NCBI GenBank assembly: GCA_016213735.1
Contig: JACQZU010000026.1
Span: 62,001-126,000 of the forward strand
Direction of reading: 5' to 3'
Origin: Acidobacteriota bacterium
GTDB taxonomy: Bacteria > Acidobacteriota > Holophagae > Holophagales > Holophagaceae
Length of the DNA: 64,000 bases
The notes beneath the pieces were generated by a model, which did not search any database, was not told where the DNA came from, and saw nothing but the letters and a program-made list of their open reading frames with translations. The translations under genes were made by a program, and so were the position numbers. Positions 16,581 through 29,513 of the stretch are shown piece after piece; position 1 is the stretch's first letter, and each line of letters starts with the position of its first letter.

Positions 16581-18245
16581 ATGAGCAGCGGCTACAACAG
16601 CTTCCGGGTGCACATGGCCGCCGGGGCCCGGGGACGGGTGTCCACGGCCCTGGGGCGGGGGGCGGTGGCCAGCGCCAGCCGCCAGAGTTCCGAACTGGCC
16701 CTGCAGGTGCTGCGGGACGGGGGGAACGCCTTCGACGCCGCCTTCGCCACCGCCTTCGCGCTGTGCGTGGATCATCCCCAGGCGGGCAACATCGGGGGCG
16801 GCGGCTACCTGCTTTCTCAAGCCCGGGGCGGCCAGCCCCGGGGCCTCAACTCCCGGGAGCAGGCCCCCCGGGGGGCGGCCCGGGAGGCCTTCCTCCGCCC
16901 GGACGGCAGCCCCGATCCCGACCGGACGGCCTTCGGTCCGGCGTCCGTGTGCGTGCCGGGCACGGTGAAGGCCTTCTTCGAGCTGCAGCGGCGGCATGGC
17001 CGCCTGCGGCCCGGGGACCTGCTGGCGGCGGTGGCCCGCCGGGCCCGGGAGGGCGCGGTGGTCACCCGCTTCGAGGCGGAGTGCCTCAACCGCCTCGCGC
17101 CCAGGCTCGCCGCCTCGCCGGAAGCCCGACGGATCTACTGCCGGGATACGCCCTGGCAGGCCGGAGACCTCCTGCCCAACCCGGCCCTGGCGGACACCCT
17201 GGAAGTGCTGGCCCGGGACGGAGAGGACGCCTTCTACCGGGGGATCCTCGCCGAACGGATGGTGGCGGACCTCCAGGCCCACGGGGGCTTCCTGGCGGCG
17301 GAGGACCTGGCGGGCTACGAGCTTCGCGAGGTGGAGCCCATCGGGGTGGAGGTGGCCGGGCGGCAGGTCTGGTCCGTGCCGCCGGAGGGGGGCGGCGCCC
17401 TGCTGCTGGAGATCCTGGCCATCCTGGCCCGGGAGCCCTTCACCCGGCTGCCCTTCGACGGACCCGACTACCACCACCACCTGGCCCAGGCCAGCAAGCT
17501 CGCCTTCATCGACCGCATGGACTACCTGGGGGACGTGCCCCCGGGCCCGGCGTACCGGCGCCTGCTCAGCCCAGAGCACGCCGCCGCCCGTTTCGCGTCC
17601 ATTCACCCGCAGCGCGACACCCCCACGGAGGCCCTGGCCGCGGGCGGGAAGGCGGGGGGGCCCGACACCACCCACTTCGCCATCCTGGACGCGGAGGGCA
17701 ACGCGGTCTCCAGCACCTACACCATGAACCTCCGCTACGGCTCCAAGTGGGCCGTGGCGGGGGCGGGCTTCCTGCTCAACGGCAGCATGGATTCCTTCTC
17801 CTTCGTCCCGGGCCAGGAGAACTACTTCGGCGTCGTGGGCAGCGCGCCCAACCTCTTCGCGCCGGGCAAGCGCCCCGCCAGCAACATGGCCCCGGTGCTG
17901 GTGACCCTTGGCGGCGAGGTGGAGCTGCTGCTGGGCAGCCCGGGGGGCCCCACCATTCCCACCACCCTGGCCCACGTGCTGCTGGCCACCCTGGTGCACG
18001 GCGCCGAGCCCGAAGCCCTGGTGCGCGCCAGCCGCCTGCACCACCAGGGCTGGCCCGACGTCCTCATGCACGAGCCGGGCTTCGACCGGCCGGAGCTTCT
18101 GGAGGCCCTCCGGGGGATGGGTTACGCCCTGAAGGACAAGCAGGAACTCATCTCCGACGTGCAGGGGATCTGGCGCCAGGGAGAGCTGCACCTGGCCCTG
18201 AGCGACCACCGCCGGGAAGGGCAGGCCCTGGCCAACCCCGCCTGA
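16581..18245 (+). CDS. ggt: Gamma-glutamyltransferase family protein (Ntn hydrolase)
   Basis: A 554-residue member of the gamma-glutamyltranspeptidase family, which is made as a proenzyme and self-cleaves before a catalytic Thr. N-terminal half: V-A-S-A-S-R-Q-S-S-E-L-A, G-G-N-A-F-D-A-A-F-A-T-A and N-I-G-G-G-G-Y-L-L. The cleavage/catalytic motif D-T-T-H-F-A-I-L-D is near residue 365, followed by S-S-T-Y-T-M-N and G-S-P-G-G-P-T-I-P-T-T, as in the small subunit. It would hydrolyse or transfer gamma-glutamyl groups of glutathione or related compounds. Unlike most bacterial homologues there is no signal peptide from the ATG at 16581, so either export uses an unseen start or the enzyme is cytoplasmic. 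Confidence 0.88.
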   Translation: MSSGYNSFRVHMAAGARGRVSTALGRGAVASASRQSSELALQVLRDGGNAFDAAFATAFALCVDHPQAGNIGGGGYLLSQARGGQPRGLNSREQAPRGAAREAFLRPDGSPDPDRTAFGPASVCVPGTVKAFFELQRRHGRLRPGDLLAAVARRAREGAVVTRFEAECLNRLAPRLAASPEARRIYCRDTPWQAGDLLPNPALADTLEVLARDGEDAFYRGILAERMVADLQAHGGFLAAEDLAGYELREVEPIGVEVAGRQVWSVPPEGGGALLLEILAILAREPFTRLPFDGPDYHHHLAQASKLAFIDRMDYLGDVPPGPAYRRLLSPEHAAARFASIHPQRDTPTEALAAGGKAGGPDTTHFAILDAEGNAVSSTYTMNLRYGSKWAVAGAGFLLNGSMDSFSFVPGQENYFGVVGSAPNLFAPGKRPASNMAPVLVTLGGEVELLLGSPGGPTIPTTLAHVLLATLVHGAEPEALVRASRLHHQGWPDVLMHEPGFDRPELLEALRGMGYALKDKQELISDVQGIWRQGELHLALSDHRREGQALANPA

Positions 18246-18291
18246 GGGGGCCCGCCTTGCCGCGGCCGCCCGCCCATGCTCAGGTGGGAGG

Positions 18292-19437
18292 ATGCGGCTC
18301 CAGTTCCTGGTCTTCTTCACGGTCCTCCTGGTGCTCCTGGGAGGCACGGGCGCCTACCTGGCCCTGCGTTCCATGGCCCTGCTGCCCTGGCTGGGCCGGC
18401 ACCCGGCCTGGGTGTGGGGCTGCCTGGCCGTCACGGTGCTGCTCATCGCCTCGGCCCCAGTGCTCCACCGCAGCCTGCCCTCCGAAGCAGCCTGCCGCAT
18501 GGAGTTCCTCTACTGGGTGAGCTACGGACTCTTCGGCCTGGTGTCCACCTTCCTGGTGTACTTGCTGGCGGCGGACCTGCTCCAGGCCCTGGCCCGGGCT
18601 GTCCTGGGAGCGCCCCCTTGGGCGGGGGGCTTCGCGTGGCTGCTGGCCGCCGCCCTCGCCCTGGGCTCCAACCTCCTGGGCCTGGCGGCCGTGCTGCGGC
18701 CGGTGCCCCTGGAAGCGCACGACATCCATGTGCCGGGCCTGGCGCCGGACCTGGAGGGCTTCCGCATCGTCCAGCTCTCGGACCTGCATGTGGGCCCCTT
18801 CTCCCGGGCGGACCGCCTGGACGAGCTCTGCGCCCAGGTGAACGCCCTGGAGCCGGACCTGGTGGCGGTGACCGGGGACCTGGTGGACGGGGAGGCGGAC
18901 GGGGCCCGGGACAAGGTGGCCCGGCTGGGCGCGCTGCGGGCACGGCACGGAGTCCACTTCGTCACGGGCAACCACGAGTACTACTCGGGGGTGGGCCCCT
19001 GGATCCAGGAACTCCGGGGCCTGGGGTGGCGGGTGCTGATGAACGAGCACGCCCTGCTGCGCCACGGGCAGGCGGACCTGGCGGTGGCGGGGATGCCGGA
19101 CCCCACGGGGCGACGGGCCCCCGGCGGAGGGCCGGACCTGGCCCGGGCCCTGGCGGGGGTGCCCCCGGGGGCCTTCAAGCTGCTGCTCTTCCATCCGCCC
19201 TCCGGGGTGGAGGCGGCGGAGGCCGCCGGAGTGCAGCTCCAGCTCTCGGGCCACACCCATGCGGGCCAGTACTTCCCCTGGAGCCTGCTGGTGCAGCGGC
19301 TGTGGCGCTACGCCCAGGGCCTGCACCGGGTGGGGGACCTGTGGATCCACACCAGCCGGGGCACGGGCTTCTGGGGCCCGCCCAACCGGTTCCTGGTGCC
19401 GCCGGAGCTCACCCTGCTGGTGCTCCGGCGGGGCTGA
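18292..19437 (+). CDS. Membrane-anchored metallophosphoesterase (YaeI/YkuE-like)
   Basis: A 381-residue calcineurin-like phosphoesterase with about four N-terminal transmembrane segments (residues about 1-140). The catalytic domain then has all metal-binding blocks: L-S-D-L-H-V-G-P (D-x-H), V-T-G-D-L-V-D-G (G-D), V-T-G-N-H-E-Y-Y-S-G (G-N-H-E) and L-S-G-H-T-H-A-G-Q (G-H-x-H). This layout matches YaeI/YkuE-type enzymes, some of which act on UDP-diacylglucosamine or other envelope substrates. A GGAGG directly precedes the ATG at 18292 with little spacer, so the true start may be slightly downstream. It converges with pnp. Confidence 0.88.
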   Translation: MRLQFLVFFTVLLVLLGGTGAYLALRSMALLPWLGRHPAWVWGCLAVTVLLIASAPVLHRSLPSEAACRMEFLYWVSYGLFGLVSTFLVYLLAADLLQALARAVLGAPPWAGGFAWLLAAALALGSNLLGLAAVLRPVPLEAHDIHVPGLAPDLEGFRIVQLSDLHVGPFSRADRLDELCAQVNALEPDLVAVTGDLVDGEADGARDKVARLGALRARHGVHFVTGNHEYYSGVGPWIQELRGLGWRVLMNEHALLRHGQADLAVAGMPDPTGRRAPGGGPDLARALAGVPPGAFKLLLFHPPSGVEAAEAAGVQLQLSGHTHAGQYFPWSLLVQRLWRYAQGLHRVGDLWIHTSRGTGFWGPPNRFLVPPELTLLVLRRG

Positions 19438-19444
19438 GCCTCCC

Positions 19445-19478
19445 AAAAAAGCGAAGGGCCCCGCGCGGGGCCCTTCGC
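19445..19478 (-). terminator. Rho-independent terminator of pnp
   Basis: A perfect 28-base palindrome at 19451-19478 (arms GCGAAGGGCCCCGC and its complement) is followed on the minus strand by six T residues (AAAAAA at 19445-19450 on the plus strand). It lies 17 bases after the pnp stop. The stem could also slow transcripts arriving from the metallophosphoesterase gene, but the T tract serves only the minus strand. Confidence 0.9.
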
Positions 19479-19495
19479 ACGAACGTGACCGAAGC

Positions 19496-21685
<2,190 letters not shown>

Positions 21686-21690
21686 GGTTC

Positions 21691-21729
21691 TCTCCTGGGC
21701 CCTCGGGCCCCTTGGGGCTTCCCAGGAGA
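21691..21729 (-). promoter_or_regulatory. pnp leader hairpin that sequesters the ribosome binding site
   Basis: Nine-base perfect arms TCTCCTGGG (21691-21699) and CCCAGGAGA (21721-21729) flank an inner GCCC/GGGC stem. In the pnp mRNA the downstream arm contains the AGGAGAG Shine-Dalgarno sequence used by the TTG start, and the upstream arm contains its complement. PNPase is known to autoregulate through its leader in Escherichia coli; a similar role here is inference. Confidence 0.6.
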
Positions 21730-22015
21730 TCCCTCCATGAAACCCTCCGCCAAATGGGGGAGGTGGGCTTCCTGCAGAGGTCGGACCCGGGAAGCGGGTT
21801 GGTCTGAAGTTTTCATGATACTCCGGCGCCCCCCGGCCGAACAGGTCCGGGAAATGCAAGCCTTCCGGGTTCAAGACGAAAGTCGGACACTGTAAAAATT
21901 TTTTTTGATTAGTTTGATTTTCCAATTCTTGAGACCCATATTTAATCTCTCGGTCCACCCAGCTTGCCTGGAGCGCATTCAACTCTGGCGTTTTTCGGCC
22001 GATCTACCTGAACAC
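21730..22015. other. Divergent intergenic region upstream of pnp and the WecA-like gene
   Basis: Together with the leader hairpin this makes a 330-base gap. The pnp-proximal part is GC-rich; 21890-21960 is strikingly AT-rich, with an A5-T8 run near 21895-21907, and is the likely site of promoters for both directions. No consensus pair stood out. A frame continues upstream of the WecA-like ATG but has no homology-like character. Confidence 0.45.
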
Positions 22016-23077
22016 ATGGCTCCCTTTCCCTATCCCCGTTTTCTCCTTGCCCTCCTCGCCGCCTTGGCCATGGGCTGGGTCCTGGCCCGCTGGCTGGGTC
22101 CCCGGGGGTTCATGGATGTTCCCTCGGGACGCCGCAACCACGAATTCCCCGTCCCCCGGACCGCGGGTCTCGCCTTCTGGATACTCGTGGTGGCCGGACA
22201 CCTGGGCGGCATCCTGGAGTTCCCTCTCAGACCCATGGAGTGGGCCGGCCTGGGGGTCTTGGTGCTGGTCGGCTTCCTGGACGACCGCTTCGGCCTCCGG
22301 GCCCGCTGGAAGGCTCTGGCCGGCCTGGCGGTGGCCCTGATCATCGCGGTCCCGGGCGCCATGGCCCTGGTGGCCATGAAGCCCAACCTGCACTTGCTGG
22401 GCCTCCACATCCCCCCCCTGCTGCCGGTGGGGATCCTGCTCTTGACCATTCTCTACTGGTCCATCCCCCACGCCTTCAACCTGATTGACGGGGCCCACGG
22501 CCTGGCCATGGGCTACGCCTTGATCGTCCTGGGTTTTCTCGCCGCCGCCGGCAGTCCCCGGCCCGCCGCCATGGGGCTCCTGGTGGGTCTTCTGGCCTTC
22601 AACTGGCCTAGGGCGAAACACTTCCTTGGAGACTGCGGTTCGCTCGGACTGGGCCTCCTTCTGGCCCTCCTGGCAAAGAAGGCGGTGGGGGCCACGGATC
22701 CCAACCTGGTCCTTTGGCTCTTCGCCTACCCCATCGTGGACACGAGTTTGGTGGTGGCGATCCGCCTGAGCCAGGGACGGAATCTGGGGGAGGGAGACCG
22801 GAGCCACCTCCACCACCAGTGGGGAGACCGCTTCCCCGGCCTGCGGGCCTGTGTGGCCCCCCTCCTGTGGGCCCAGGCGGCCCTCTGCGCCTCGGCGGTG
22901 GTGGTCCGGGGGGCCTGGTGGATTCTTCCTTGGACGGGGGCTGGGCTTCTTCTGGGCCAGGCCTTGTATTTTTACTGGCGGGCCCTGAACCCCAGGGCGA
23001 CCCTGCAGGCCCTGAAAATGTACGAGGACCCCGTCACGGACCACGGGGAGTCCGGGACCCACAACAAACTGGTCTAG
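22016..23077 (+). CDS. MraY/WecA-like undecaprenyl-phosphate sugar-1-phosphate transferase
   Basis: A 353-residue polytopic membrane enzyme of the polyprenyl-phosphate N-acetylhexosamine-1-phosphate transferase family, which starts lipid-linked glycan assembly. About ten hydrophobic segments. The active-site motifs are G-F-L-D-D-R-F-G-L (the D-D Mg site), [18 protein letters not shown] and the cytoplasmic D-R-S-H-L-H-H-Q. It is probably an initiator for the nearby polysaccharide locus or for lipopolysaccharide. The ATG at 22016 gives a normal family N-terminus, although no Shine-Dalgarno sequence is evident. Its stop overlaps the stop of the convergent heptose gene in the sequence CTAG. Confidence 0.88.
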   Translation: MAPFPYPRFLLALLAALAMGWVLARWLGPRGFMDVPSGRRNHEFPVPRTAGLAFWILVVAGHLGGILEFPLRPMEWAGLGVLVLVGFLDDRFGLRARWKALAGLAVALIIAVPGAMALVAMKPNLHLLGLHIPPLLPVGILLLTILYWSIPHAFNLIDGAHGLAMGYALIVLGFLAAAGSPRPAAMGLLVGLLAFNWPRAKHFLGDCGSLGLGLLLALLAKKAVGATDPNLVLWLFAYPIVDTSLVVAIRLSQGRNLGEGDRSHLHHQWGDRFPGLRACVAPLLWAQAALCASAVVVRGAWWILPWTGAGLLLGQALYFYWRALNPRATLQALKMYEDPVTDHGESGTHNKLV

Positions 23078-23574
23078 GGAATTCCAGGCAGGTCCACGCC
23101 TCGCCCGCTGCGGATGCGCTCCACGATGGCGGTGCTGCTGTGGCCCTCCAGGAAGGGGATCAGCACCAGCCGTCCCCCCCGGCCCTCCACGAAATCCCGG
23201 CCCACGACGGCCTCGGGGGTGTAGTCCCCGCCCTTCACGAGGACCTCGGGGGCCAGGCTCCGGATGAGGGACTCCGGTGTGTCTTCGGCGAATCGCACCA
23301 CGGCGTCCACGGCGCGGAGTCCCAGGAGGACCCGGGCCCGGGCGTCTTCGTCCTGCAAGGGCCTTCCCGGGCCCTTGAGGCGGCGAACCGAGGCGTCGCT
23401 GTTGAGCCCCACCACCAGGCAATCTCCCAGGGCCCGGGCGTCCTCCAGGTACTGGACGTGACCTGGGTGGAGCAGGTCGAAACACCCGTTGGTGAAGACC
23501 AGGGTTCGAGGACGGGGGCCCAGGCTGTCCAAAAAGGCCTCGGGCGTCAGGAAATATCGGGGCGGGCGATCCAT
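23074..23574 (-). CDS. rfaE2: D-glycero-beta-D-manno-heptose 1-phosphate adenylyltransferase
   Basis: A 166-residue cytidylyltransferase-fold enzyme that makes ADP-heptose for the lipopolysaccharide core. [13 protein letters not shown] (H-x-G-H nucleotide-binding site), [14 protein letters not shown] and the closing [10 protein letters not shown] are typical. It is the stand-alone C-terminal half of HldE; the kinase half is not nearby. Start ATG 23574 is chosen over longer in-frame options because it yields the family-like N-terminus. Its presence supports a Gram-negative with heptose-containing lipopolysaccharide. Confidence 0.9.
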   Translation of the reverse strand: MDRPPRYFLTPEAFLDSLGPRPRTLVFTNGCFDLLHPGHVQYLEDARALGDCLVVGLNSDASVRRLKGPGRPLQDEDARARVLLGLRAVDAVVRFAEDTPESLIRSLAPEVLVKGGDYTPEAVVGRDFVEGRGGRLVLIPFLEGHSSTAIVERIRSGRGVDLPGIP

Positions 23575-23626
23575 GGGGTCGGTCCTACAATGAAGGGTTG
23601 CGGCCGTGTCCGCCCCTGAGGATGCC

Positions 23627-23974
23627 ATGCCCCTTTACGAGTACCGCTGCCAATCCTGTGGCGCCGACGAGGAGAAACTCCAGGCCGTCTCCGCCCCGGA
23701 GACCCACGACTGCCCGGCATGCGGGGTGGCTTCCGGGATGAAGCGCCAGCTTTCCGTGGCGGCTTTCGCCCTTTCGGGCGGAGGCTGGTACGCCGAAGGC
23801 TACGGGAAGGAGCCGGGCAAGGAGAAGGCCTCGCCCGCAAAGGCTGCGGAGGCGGTTCCGGCGGCCGGGGACAAAGCCGGCGGGGACAAGGCCGCCGCGG
23901 AAAAGCCCGTGGCGAAGGCTCCGGAGGCCAAGGGCGGCCACGCCTGCGGCGGCGCCTGCGCCTGCGCCTCCTGA
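23627..23974 (+). CDS. FmdB family zinc-ribbon protein
   Basis: A 115-residue protein beginning [12 protein letters not shown], the FmdB-type zinc ribbon, with the second knuckle C-P-A-C-G near residue 31. The rest is a low-complexity Ala/Lys/Glu/Pro tail ending in a Cys-rich [10 protein letters not shown]. FmdB proteins are putative regulators of uncertain role. The second Cys cluster is unusual and might bind another metal. The start at ATG 23627 follows GAGGATGCC. It is the gene immediately before the ribosomal supercluster, which has its own promoter. Confidence 0.85.
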   Translation: MPLYEYRCQSCGADEEKLQAVSAPETHDCPACGVASGMKRQLSVAAFALSGGGWYAEGYGKEPGKEKASPAKAAEAVPAAGDKAGGDKAAAEKPVAKAPEAKGGHACGGACACAS

Positions 23975-23997
23975 CCGGCCCGGCAAGGGCTTTTCCA

Positions 23998-24025
23998 TTG
24001 ACCCTCCTGGCTTTTCCGGTACGAT
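23998..24025 (+). promoter_or_regulatory. Predicted sigma-70 promoter of the str operon
   Basis: TTGACC (23998-24003) and TACGAT (24020-24025) with a 16-base spacer, about 110 bases before the rpsL start. This is a plausible strong promoter in an otherwise GC-rich stretch, and its position just after the FmdB gene fits the start of the ribosomal transcript. Confidence 0.55.
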
Positions 24026-24135
24026 CATAGGTTCCCGGCCCTTGCGCCGGGGCCCAAACATTCCGTCCGACGTCCCCCCGGGGACCTCTCGGGCCCAGGC
24101 CGATCCGGTGATCGTGCCGACCTAAGGAGGATGGT

Positions 24136-24525
24136 GTGCCCACCATCAATCAGTTGATCCGCCTCGGGCGGGAGACCTACAAGAACAAGACCAAGAGTCC
24201 GGCGCTCGACGCCTGCCCGCAGAAGCGCGGCGTCTGCACCCGGGTCTTCACCACCACGCCGAAGAAGCCCAACTCCGCCCTGCGGAAGGTCGCTCGCGTG
24301 CGCCTCACCAACGGGATCGAGTGCACGACCTACATCCCCGGGGTGGGCCACAACCTCCAGGAACACAGCATCGTGCTGATCCGCGGGGGCCGCGTGAAGG
24401 ATCTCCCCGGCGTGCGCTACCACGTGGTGCGCGGAACCCTGGACGCCACCGGCGTCGCCAACCGCAACCAGTCCCGGTCCAAGTACGGCGCCAAGCGCCC
24501 GAAGGCCGGCGCGGCCAAGAAGTAG
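24136..24525 (+). CDS. rpsL: 30S ribosomal protein S12
   Basis: 129 residues, full length. S12 sits at the decoding centre. The decoding loops are intact: [11 protein letters not shown] (streptomycin-sensitive Lys retained) and [14 protein letters not shown], which includes the Asp that is methylthiolated in many bacteria. The GTG start follows TAAGGAGG. First gene of the str operon, 12 bases before rpsG. Confidence 0.98.
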   Translation: MPTINQLIRLGRETYKNKTKSPALDACPQKRGVCTRVFTTTPKKPNSALRKVARVRLTNGIECTTYIPGVGHNLQEHSIVLIRGGRVKDLPGVRYHVVRGTLDATGVANRNQSRSKYGAKRPKAGAAKK

Positions 24526-24537
24526 GGAGGACCCGAG

Positions 24538-25008
24538 ATGTCCCGTCGCAACTCCCACGCCAAGCGCGAGATCCTGCCGGATCCCATCTACAACTCCGTC
24601 GTCGTGACCAAGTTCGTGAACGTGCTCATGGAGCGCGGCAAGAAGTCCACCGCCGAGCAGATTCTGTACGGCGCCCTGGAAATCGTCGCGAAGAAGTCCG
24701 GCGAGGAGCCCCTGGAAGCCTTCATGAAGGCCCTGAACAACATCAAGCCCACCGTCGAGGTCAAGTCCCGCCGGGTGGGCGGCGCCACCTACCAGGTGCC
24801 CGTGGAGGTTCCCCAGAACCGCCGGCAGTCCCTGGCCATGCGGTGGCTGAAGACCTACTCCTCGGCCCGCGGGGAGCGCACCATGCGCGACAAGCTGGCC
24901 GGCGAGATCCTCGACGCGATGAACTTCCGCGGGGCGGCCATCAAGAAGAAGGACGACGTCCACAAGATGGCCGAGGCCAACAAGGCCTTCGCCCACTACC
25001 GCTGGTAG
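24538..25008 (+). CDS. rpsG: 30S ribosomal protein S7
   Basis: 156 residues, complete. It nucleates assembly of the 30S head and lies at the E site. Typical N-terminus [10 protein letters not shown] and the central [11 protein letters not shown] are present. A GGGAGG sequence precedes the ATG. In Escherichia coli S7 represses the str operon; whether it does so here cannot be seen. A 10-base-pair hairpin follows the stop. Confidence 0.98.
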   Translation: MSRRNSHAKREILPDPIYNSVVVTKFVNVLMERGKKSTAEQILYGALEIVAKKSGEEPLEAFMKALNNIKPTVEVKSRRVGGATYQVPVEVPQNRRQSLAMRWLKTYSSARGERTMRDKLAGEILDAMNFRGAAIKKKDDVHKMAEANKAFAHYRW

Positions 25009-25027
25009 TGCGCCGCACCGTGCCCTG

Positions 25028-25050
25028 GGGCCGATCCGCCGGATCGGCCC
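25028..25050 (+). terminator. Strong hairpin between rpsG and fusA (possible attenuator)
   Basis: Perfect 10-base arms GGGCCGATCC and GGATCGGCCC with a three-base loop, followed by TATTCAT rather than a real T tract. It may partly terminate transcription, stabilise the upstream mRNA, or set the S12/S7 to EF-G ratio. Full termination is unlikely. Confidence 0.5.
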
Positions 25051-25097
25051 TATTCATGTGATCACCGCTGCCGCTCTCTGACATCCAGGAGATCCCC

Positions 25098-27206
<2,109 letters not shown>

Positions 27207-27408
27207 GCCCCGGGGCCTCGCCGAGGCCTGGCCCCCCCCTCCTCGCTCCCCGCACCACCCCGACAGCAAGTGTTCTTCCGCTGGCGGTTCCGCAGCACCC
27301 GAAAGCCACAGCCCCCGGTCAGGGGGTGAAGCCGCCCGAGATCCCCGGATCGAGGCTTCTTGATACCGGAAGGACCCCTCTCCCTTGGGGCCCCCTCTTG
27401 AAAACCAA

Positions 27409-27440
27409 AAAGCCGTTGAATTTGCAGCGGCTTTTGTTAT
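27409..27440 (+). terminator. Rho-independent terminator after the str operon
   Basis: Eleven-base arms AAAAGCCGTTG (27409-27419) and CAGCGGCTTTT (27426-27436), with one G-T wobble and a six-base loop, followed by GTTA. The A-rich 5' side and T-rich 3' side fit an intrinsic terminator, probably bidirectional. Confidence 0.65.
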
Positions 27441-27444
27441 CCTG
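27417..27444 (+). promoter_or_regulatory. Candidate promoter of the S10 operon
   Basis: TTGAAT (27417-27422) and TATCCT (27439-27444) are spaced 16 bases apart, about 94 bases before the rpsJ ATG. It physically overlaps the terminator hairpin, so termination and new initiation may occur in the same 35 bases. Confidence 0.4.
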
Positions 27445-27537
27445 GTCAGCCCTGTCCCTGTCAAACGGGACGATCCACAAAATGGGCGGCCAGCGCCCCA
27501 CATCTATGGACGGCCCATCCGTCCCAATGGAGTGACG

Positions 27538-27864
27538 ATGAAGGACAACATTCGCATCCGACTGCGAGCCTTCGACCACCGTCTGCTCGACCAGTCCACC
27601 CGCGAGATCGTGGACACGGCCAAGCGGACCGGCGCCCAGGTGGCGGGACCCATCCCCCTGCCGACGCGCATCAACAAGTACACGGTCAACCGCTCGCCCC
27701 ACGTGGACAAGAAGAGCCGGGACCAGTTCGAGGTCCGCACCCACAAGCGGCTGCTCGACATCCTCAACCCCACCCAGACCACGGTGGACACCCTGATGCG
27801 CCTCGACCTGCCCGCGGGCGTGGACGTCGAGATCAAGGTGTTCAGCCGGCAGGGTCACAGGTAA
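27538..27864 (+). CDS. rpsJ: 30S ribosomal protein S10
   Basis: 108 residues. A 30S head protein and, as NusE, a transcription antitermination factor. [14 protein letters not shown] and G-P-I-P-L-P-T-R-I are conserved. The ATG at 27538 gives the standard N-terminus; a longer frame upstream overlaps the promoter region and is rejected. First gene of the S10 operon. Confidence 0.97.
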   Translation: MKDNIRIRLRAFDHRLLDQSTREIVDTAKRTGAQVAGPIPLPTRINKYTVNRSPHVDKKSRDQFEVRTHKRLLDILNPTQTTVDTLMRLDLPAGVDVEIKVFSRQGHR

Positions 27865-27879
27865 GGGGAGGGGCGAGAC

Positions 27880-28506
27880 ATGGCCAAAGGCATCATCGGC
27901 AAGAAGCTGGGCATGACCCAGATCTTCAACGAGCAGGGACAGGTCGTCCCCGTCACCGTCATCCAGGCCGGCCCCTGCGTGGTCGTCCAGCGCAAGACCT
28001 CTGCCAAGGAGGGTTACGAGGCCGTCCAGATCGGCTTCGTGGATCCCGTGTCGGGCAAGCGGGCCTCCAAGCCCGAGAAGGGCCACTGCGAAAAGCTCGG
28101 GGTCGCGCCCGTCCGGGTGCTCCGGGAACTCCGCGTCGAGGCCGACGACCCCGCCAAGCCGGGGGATTCGGTCCTCGTGACCCAGTTCAGCGAGAAGGCC
28201 AAGGTCCACGTCACGGGCGTGAGCAAGGGCAAGGGCTTCGCGGGCGTGGTCAAGCGCCATCACTTCCGCGGCGGCCGGGCCACCCACGGCTCCATGTTCC
28301 ACCGCGCCCCCGGGTCCATCGGCGGTTCCTCGGACCCCAGCCGCGTCTATCCCGGCATCCGCATGGGCGGCCACCTCGGCGCCGAGCAGGTGACGGTGCG
28401 GAACCTGGAGGTCGCCAAGGTGGACGCCGAGAACAACCTGCTGCTCGTCAAGGGAGCCGTCCCCGGCCCCAAGGGCGGCTACGTCGTCGTCAAGCAGGAG
28501 GCGTGA
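27880..28506 (+). CDS. rplC: 50S ribosomal protein L3
   Basis: 208 residues, complete. It folds part of 23S rRNA near the peptidyl-transferase centre. N-terminus [11 protein letters not shown] and the extended loop region [13 protein letters not shown] and [10 protein letters not shown] are present. GGGGAGGGG precedes the ATG. One base separates its stop from rplD. Confidence 0.97.
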   Translation: MAKGIIGKKLGMTQIFNEQGQVVPVTVIQAGPCVVVQRKTSAKEGYEAVQIGFVDPVSGKRASKPEKGHCEKLGVAPVRVLRELRVEADDPAKPGDSVLVTQFSEKAKVHVTGVSKGKGFAGVVKRHHFRGGRATHGSMFHRAPGSIGGSSDPSRVYPGIRMGGHLGAEQVTVRNLEVAKVDAENNLLLVKGAVPGPKGGYVVVKQEA

Positions 28507-28507
28507 G

Positions 28508-29143
28508 ATGGCCGCATTCCAGCATCCCGTCGTCAATCTAGAGAACAAGCAGGTCGGCACCGTGGACCTGCTTCCCGAGGTGTTCAAGCTCGAGGACGTG
28601 AACCAGCACCTGATCTGGGAGGCCGTGCGCCACTTCCTCGCGAAGCGCCGCCAGGGCACCGCCAAGACCAAGGACCGCTGGGAGGTCCGGGGTTCGGGCA
28701 AGAAGCTGTTGAAGCAGAAGGGCACCGGGCGCGCCCGGGTCGGCTCCGTGCGCAGCCCCCTGTGGCGCCACGGCGGAACCACCCACGGCCCCGACCCCCG
28801 CAACCACGACTACGCCTTCCCCAAGAAGGCCCGTCGTGCCGCCCTCCGCAACGCCCTCTCCGTCAAGTTCGCCAAGGGCCAGGTGCTCGTCGTCGAGAAC
28901 TGGGAGGTCGAGACCCACAAGACCAAGGCCCTGGCCGGCACCCTCGGCCGGATCGGGGTCACCGGCTCGGCCCTTCTGGTCGGGACCGAGGCCTCCGAGA
29001 AGGTCCAGCTGGCCGCGGCGAACAACATCAAGGTCAAGACCATTGAGAGCCTGGGCGTCAACGTGTTCGACCTCCTGAAGTTCGACCAGGTGGTCTTCTC
29101 CAGGGAGGCCGTCCTGGCCCTCCAGGAAGTGGTGAAGCCATGA
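28508..29143 (+). CDS. rplD: 50S ribosomal protein L4
   Basis: 211 residues. It lines the exit tunnel with its long loop ([12 protein letters not shown] at about residue 72). L4 autoregulates the S10 operon in gammaproteobacteria; no such leader element can be recognised here. It overlaps rplW by four bases (ATGA). Confidence 0.97.
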   Translation: MAAFQHPVVNLENKQVGTVDLLPEVFKLEDVNQHLIWEAVRHFLAKRRQGTAKTKDRWEVRGSGKKLLKQKGTGRARVGSVRSPLWRHGGTTHGPDPRNHDYAFPKKARRAALRNALSVKFAKGQVLVVENWEVETHKTKALAGTLGRIGVTGSALLVGTEASEKVQLAAANNIKVKTIESLGVNVFDLLKFDQVVFSREAVLALQEVVKP

Positions 29144-29442
29144 CCAAGATCTTCGACGTCATCCGCCGGCCTCTCCTCACCGAGAAGAGCCAGATCCTCC
29201 GCGAGCAGACCGACAAGGACGGGCAGCCCCGGAACCTCCAGGTCTTCGAGGTCGCGGTCTGGGCCTCCAAGCACCAGATCAAGGAGGCCGCCGAACTGCT
29301 GCTCCAGACCAAGGTCAAGTCCGTGCGCACCGTGCGGATCCCCGCCAAGCAGAAGCGCCTGGGCCGCTGGATCGGCACCACCGGCACCACCAAGAAGGCC
29401 TACGTGGAGCTGGCCGGAACCCCGGCCACCGAACAGCCCTAG
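29140..29442 (+). CDS. rplW: 50S ribosomal protein L23
   Basis: 100 residues. Forms the docking site for trigger factor and SRP at the tunnel exit. [10 protein letters not shown] is the conserved opening. The internal stretch is slightly longer than in Escherichia coli around Q-T-D-K-D-G-Q. A 71-base spacer with GC-rich inverted repeats separates it from rplB. Confidence 0.96.
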   Translation: MTKIFDVIRRPLLTEKSQILREQTDKDGQPRNLQVFEVAVWASKHQIKEAAELLLQTKVKSVRTVRIPAKQKRLGRWIGTTGTTKKAYVELAGTPATEQP

Positions 29443-29513
29443 GCATCCCTTCAACCCGCGGGCGGACAAGGCTTGCCGCTATCGCCCGCACCCACCGAGG
29501 CAAGAGGACAGAC

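Larger units (their letters stand above)
27207..27537. other. 331-base gap between fusA and rpsJ
   Basis: This gap separates the str and S10 operons where many bacteria carry tuf. Its first 35 bases hold GC-rich inverted repeats (around 27210-27235). A terminator-like hairpin and an overlapping promoter candidate occur at 27409-27444, and the last 90 bases are the rpsJ leader. No convincing gene is present. Confidence 0.6.
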
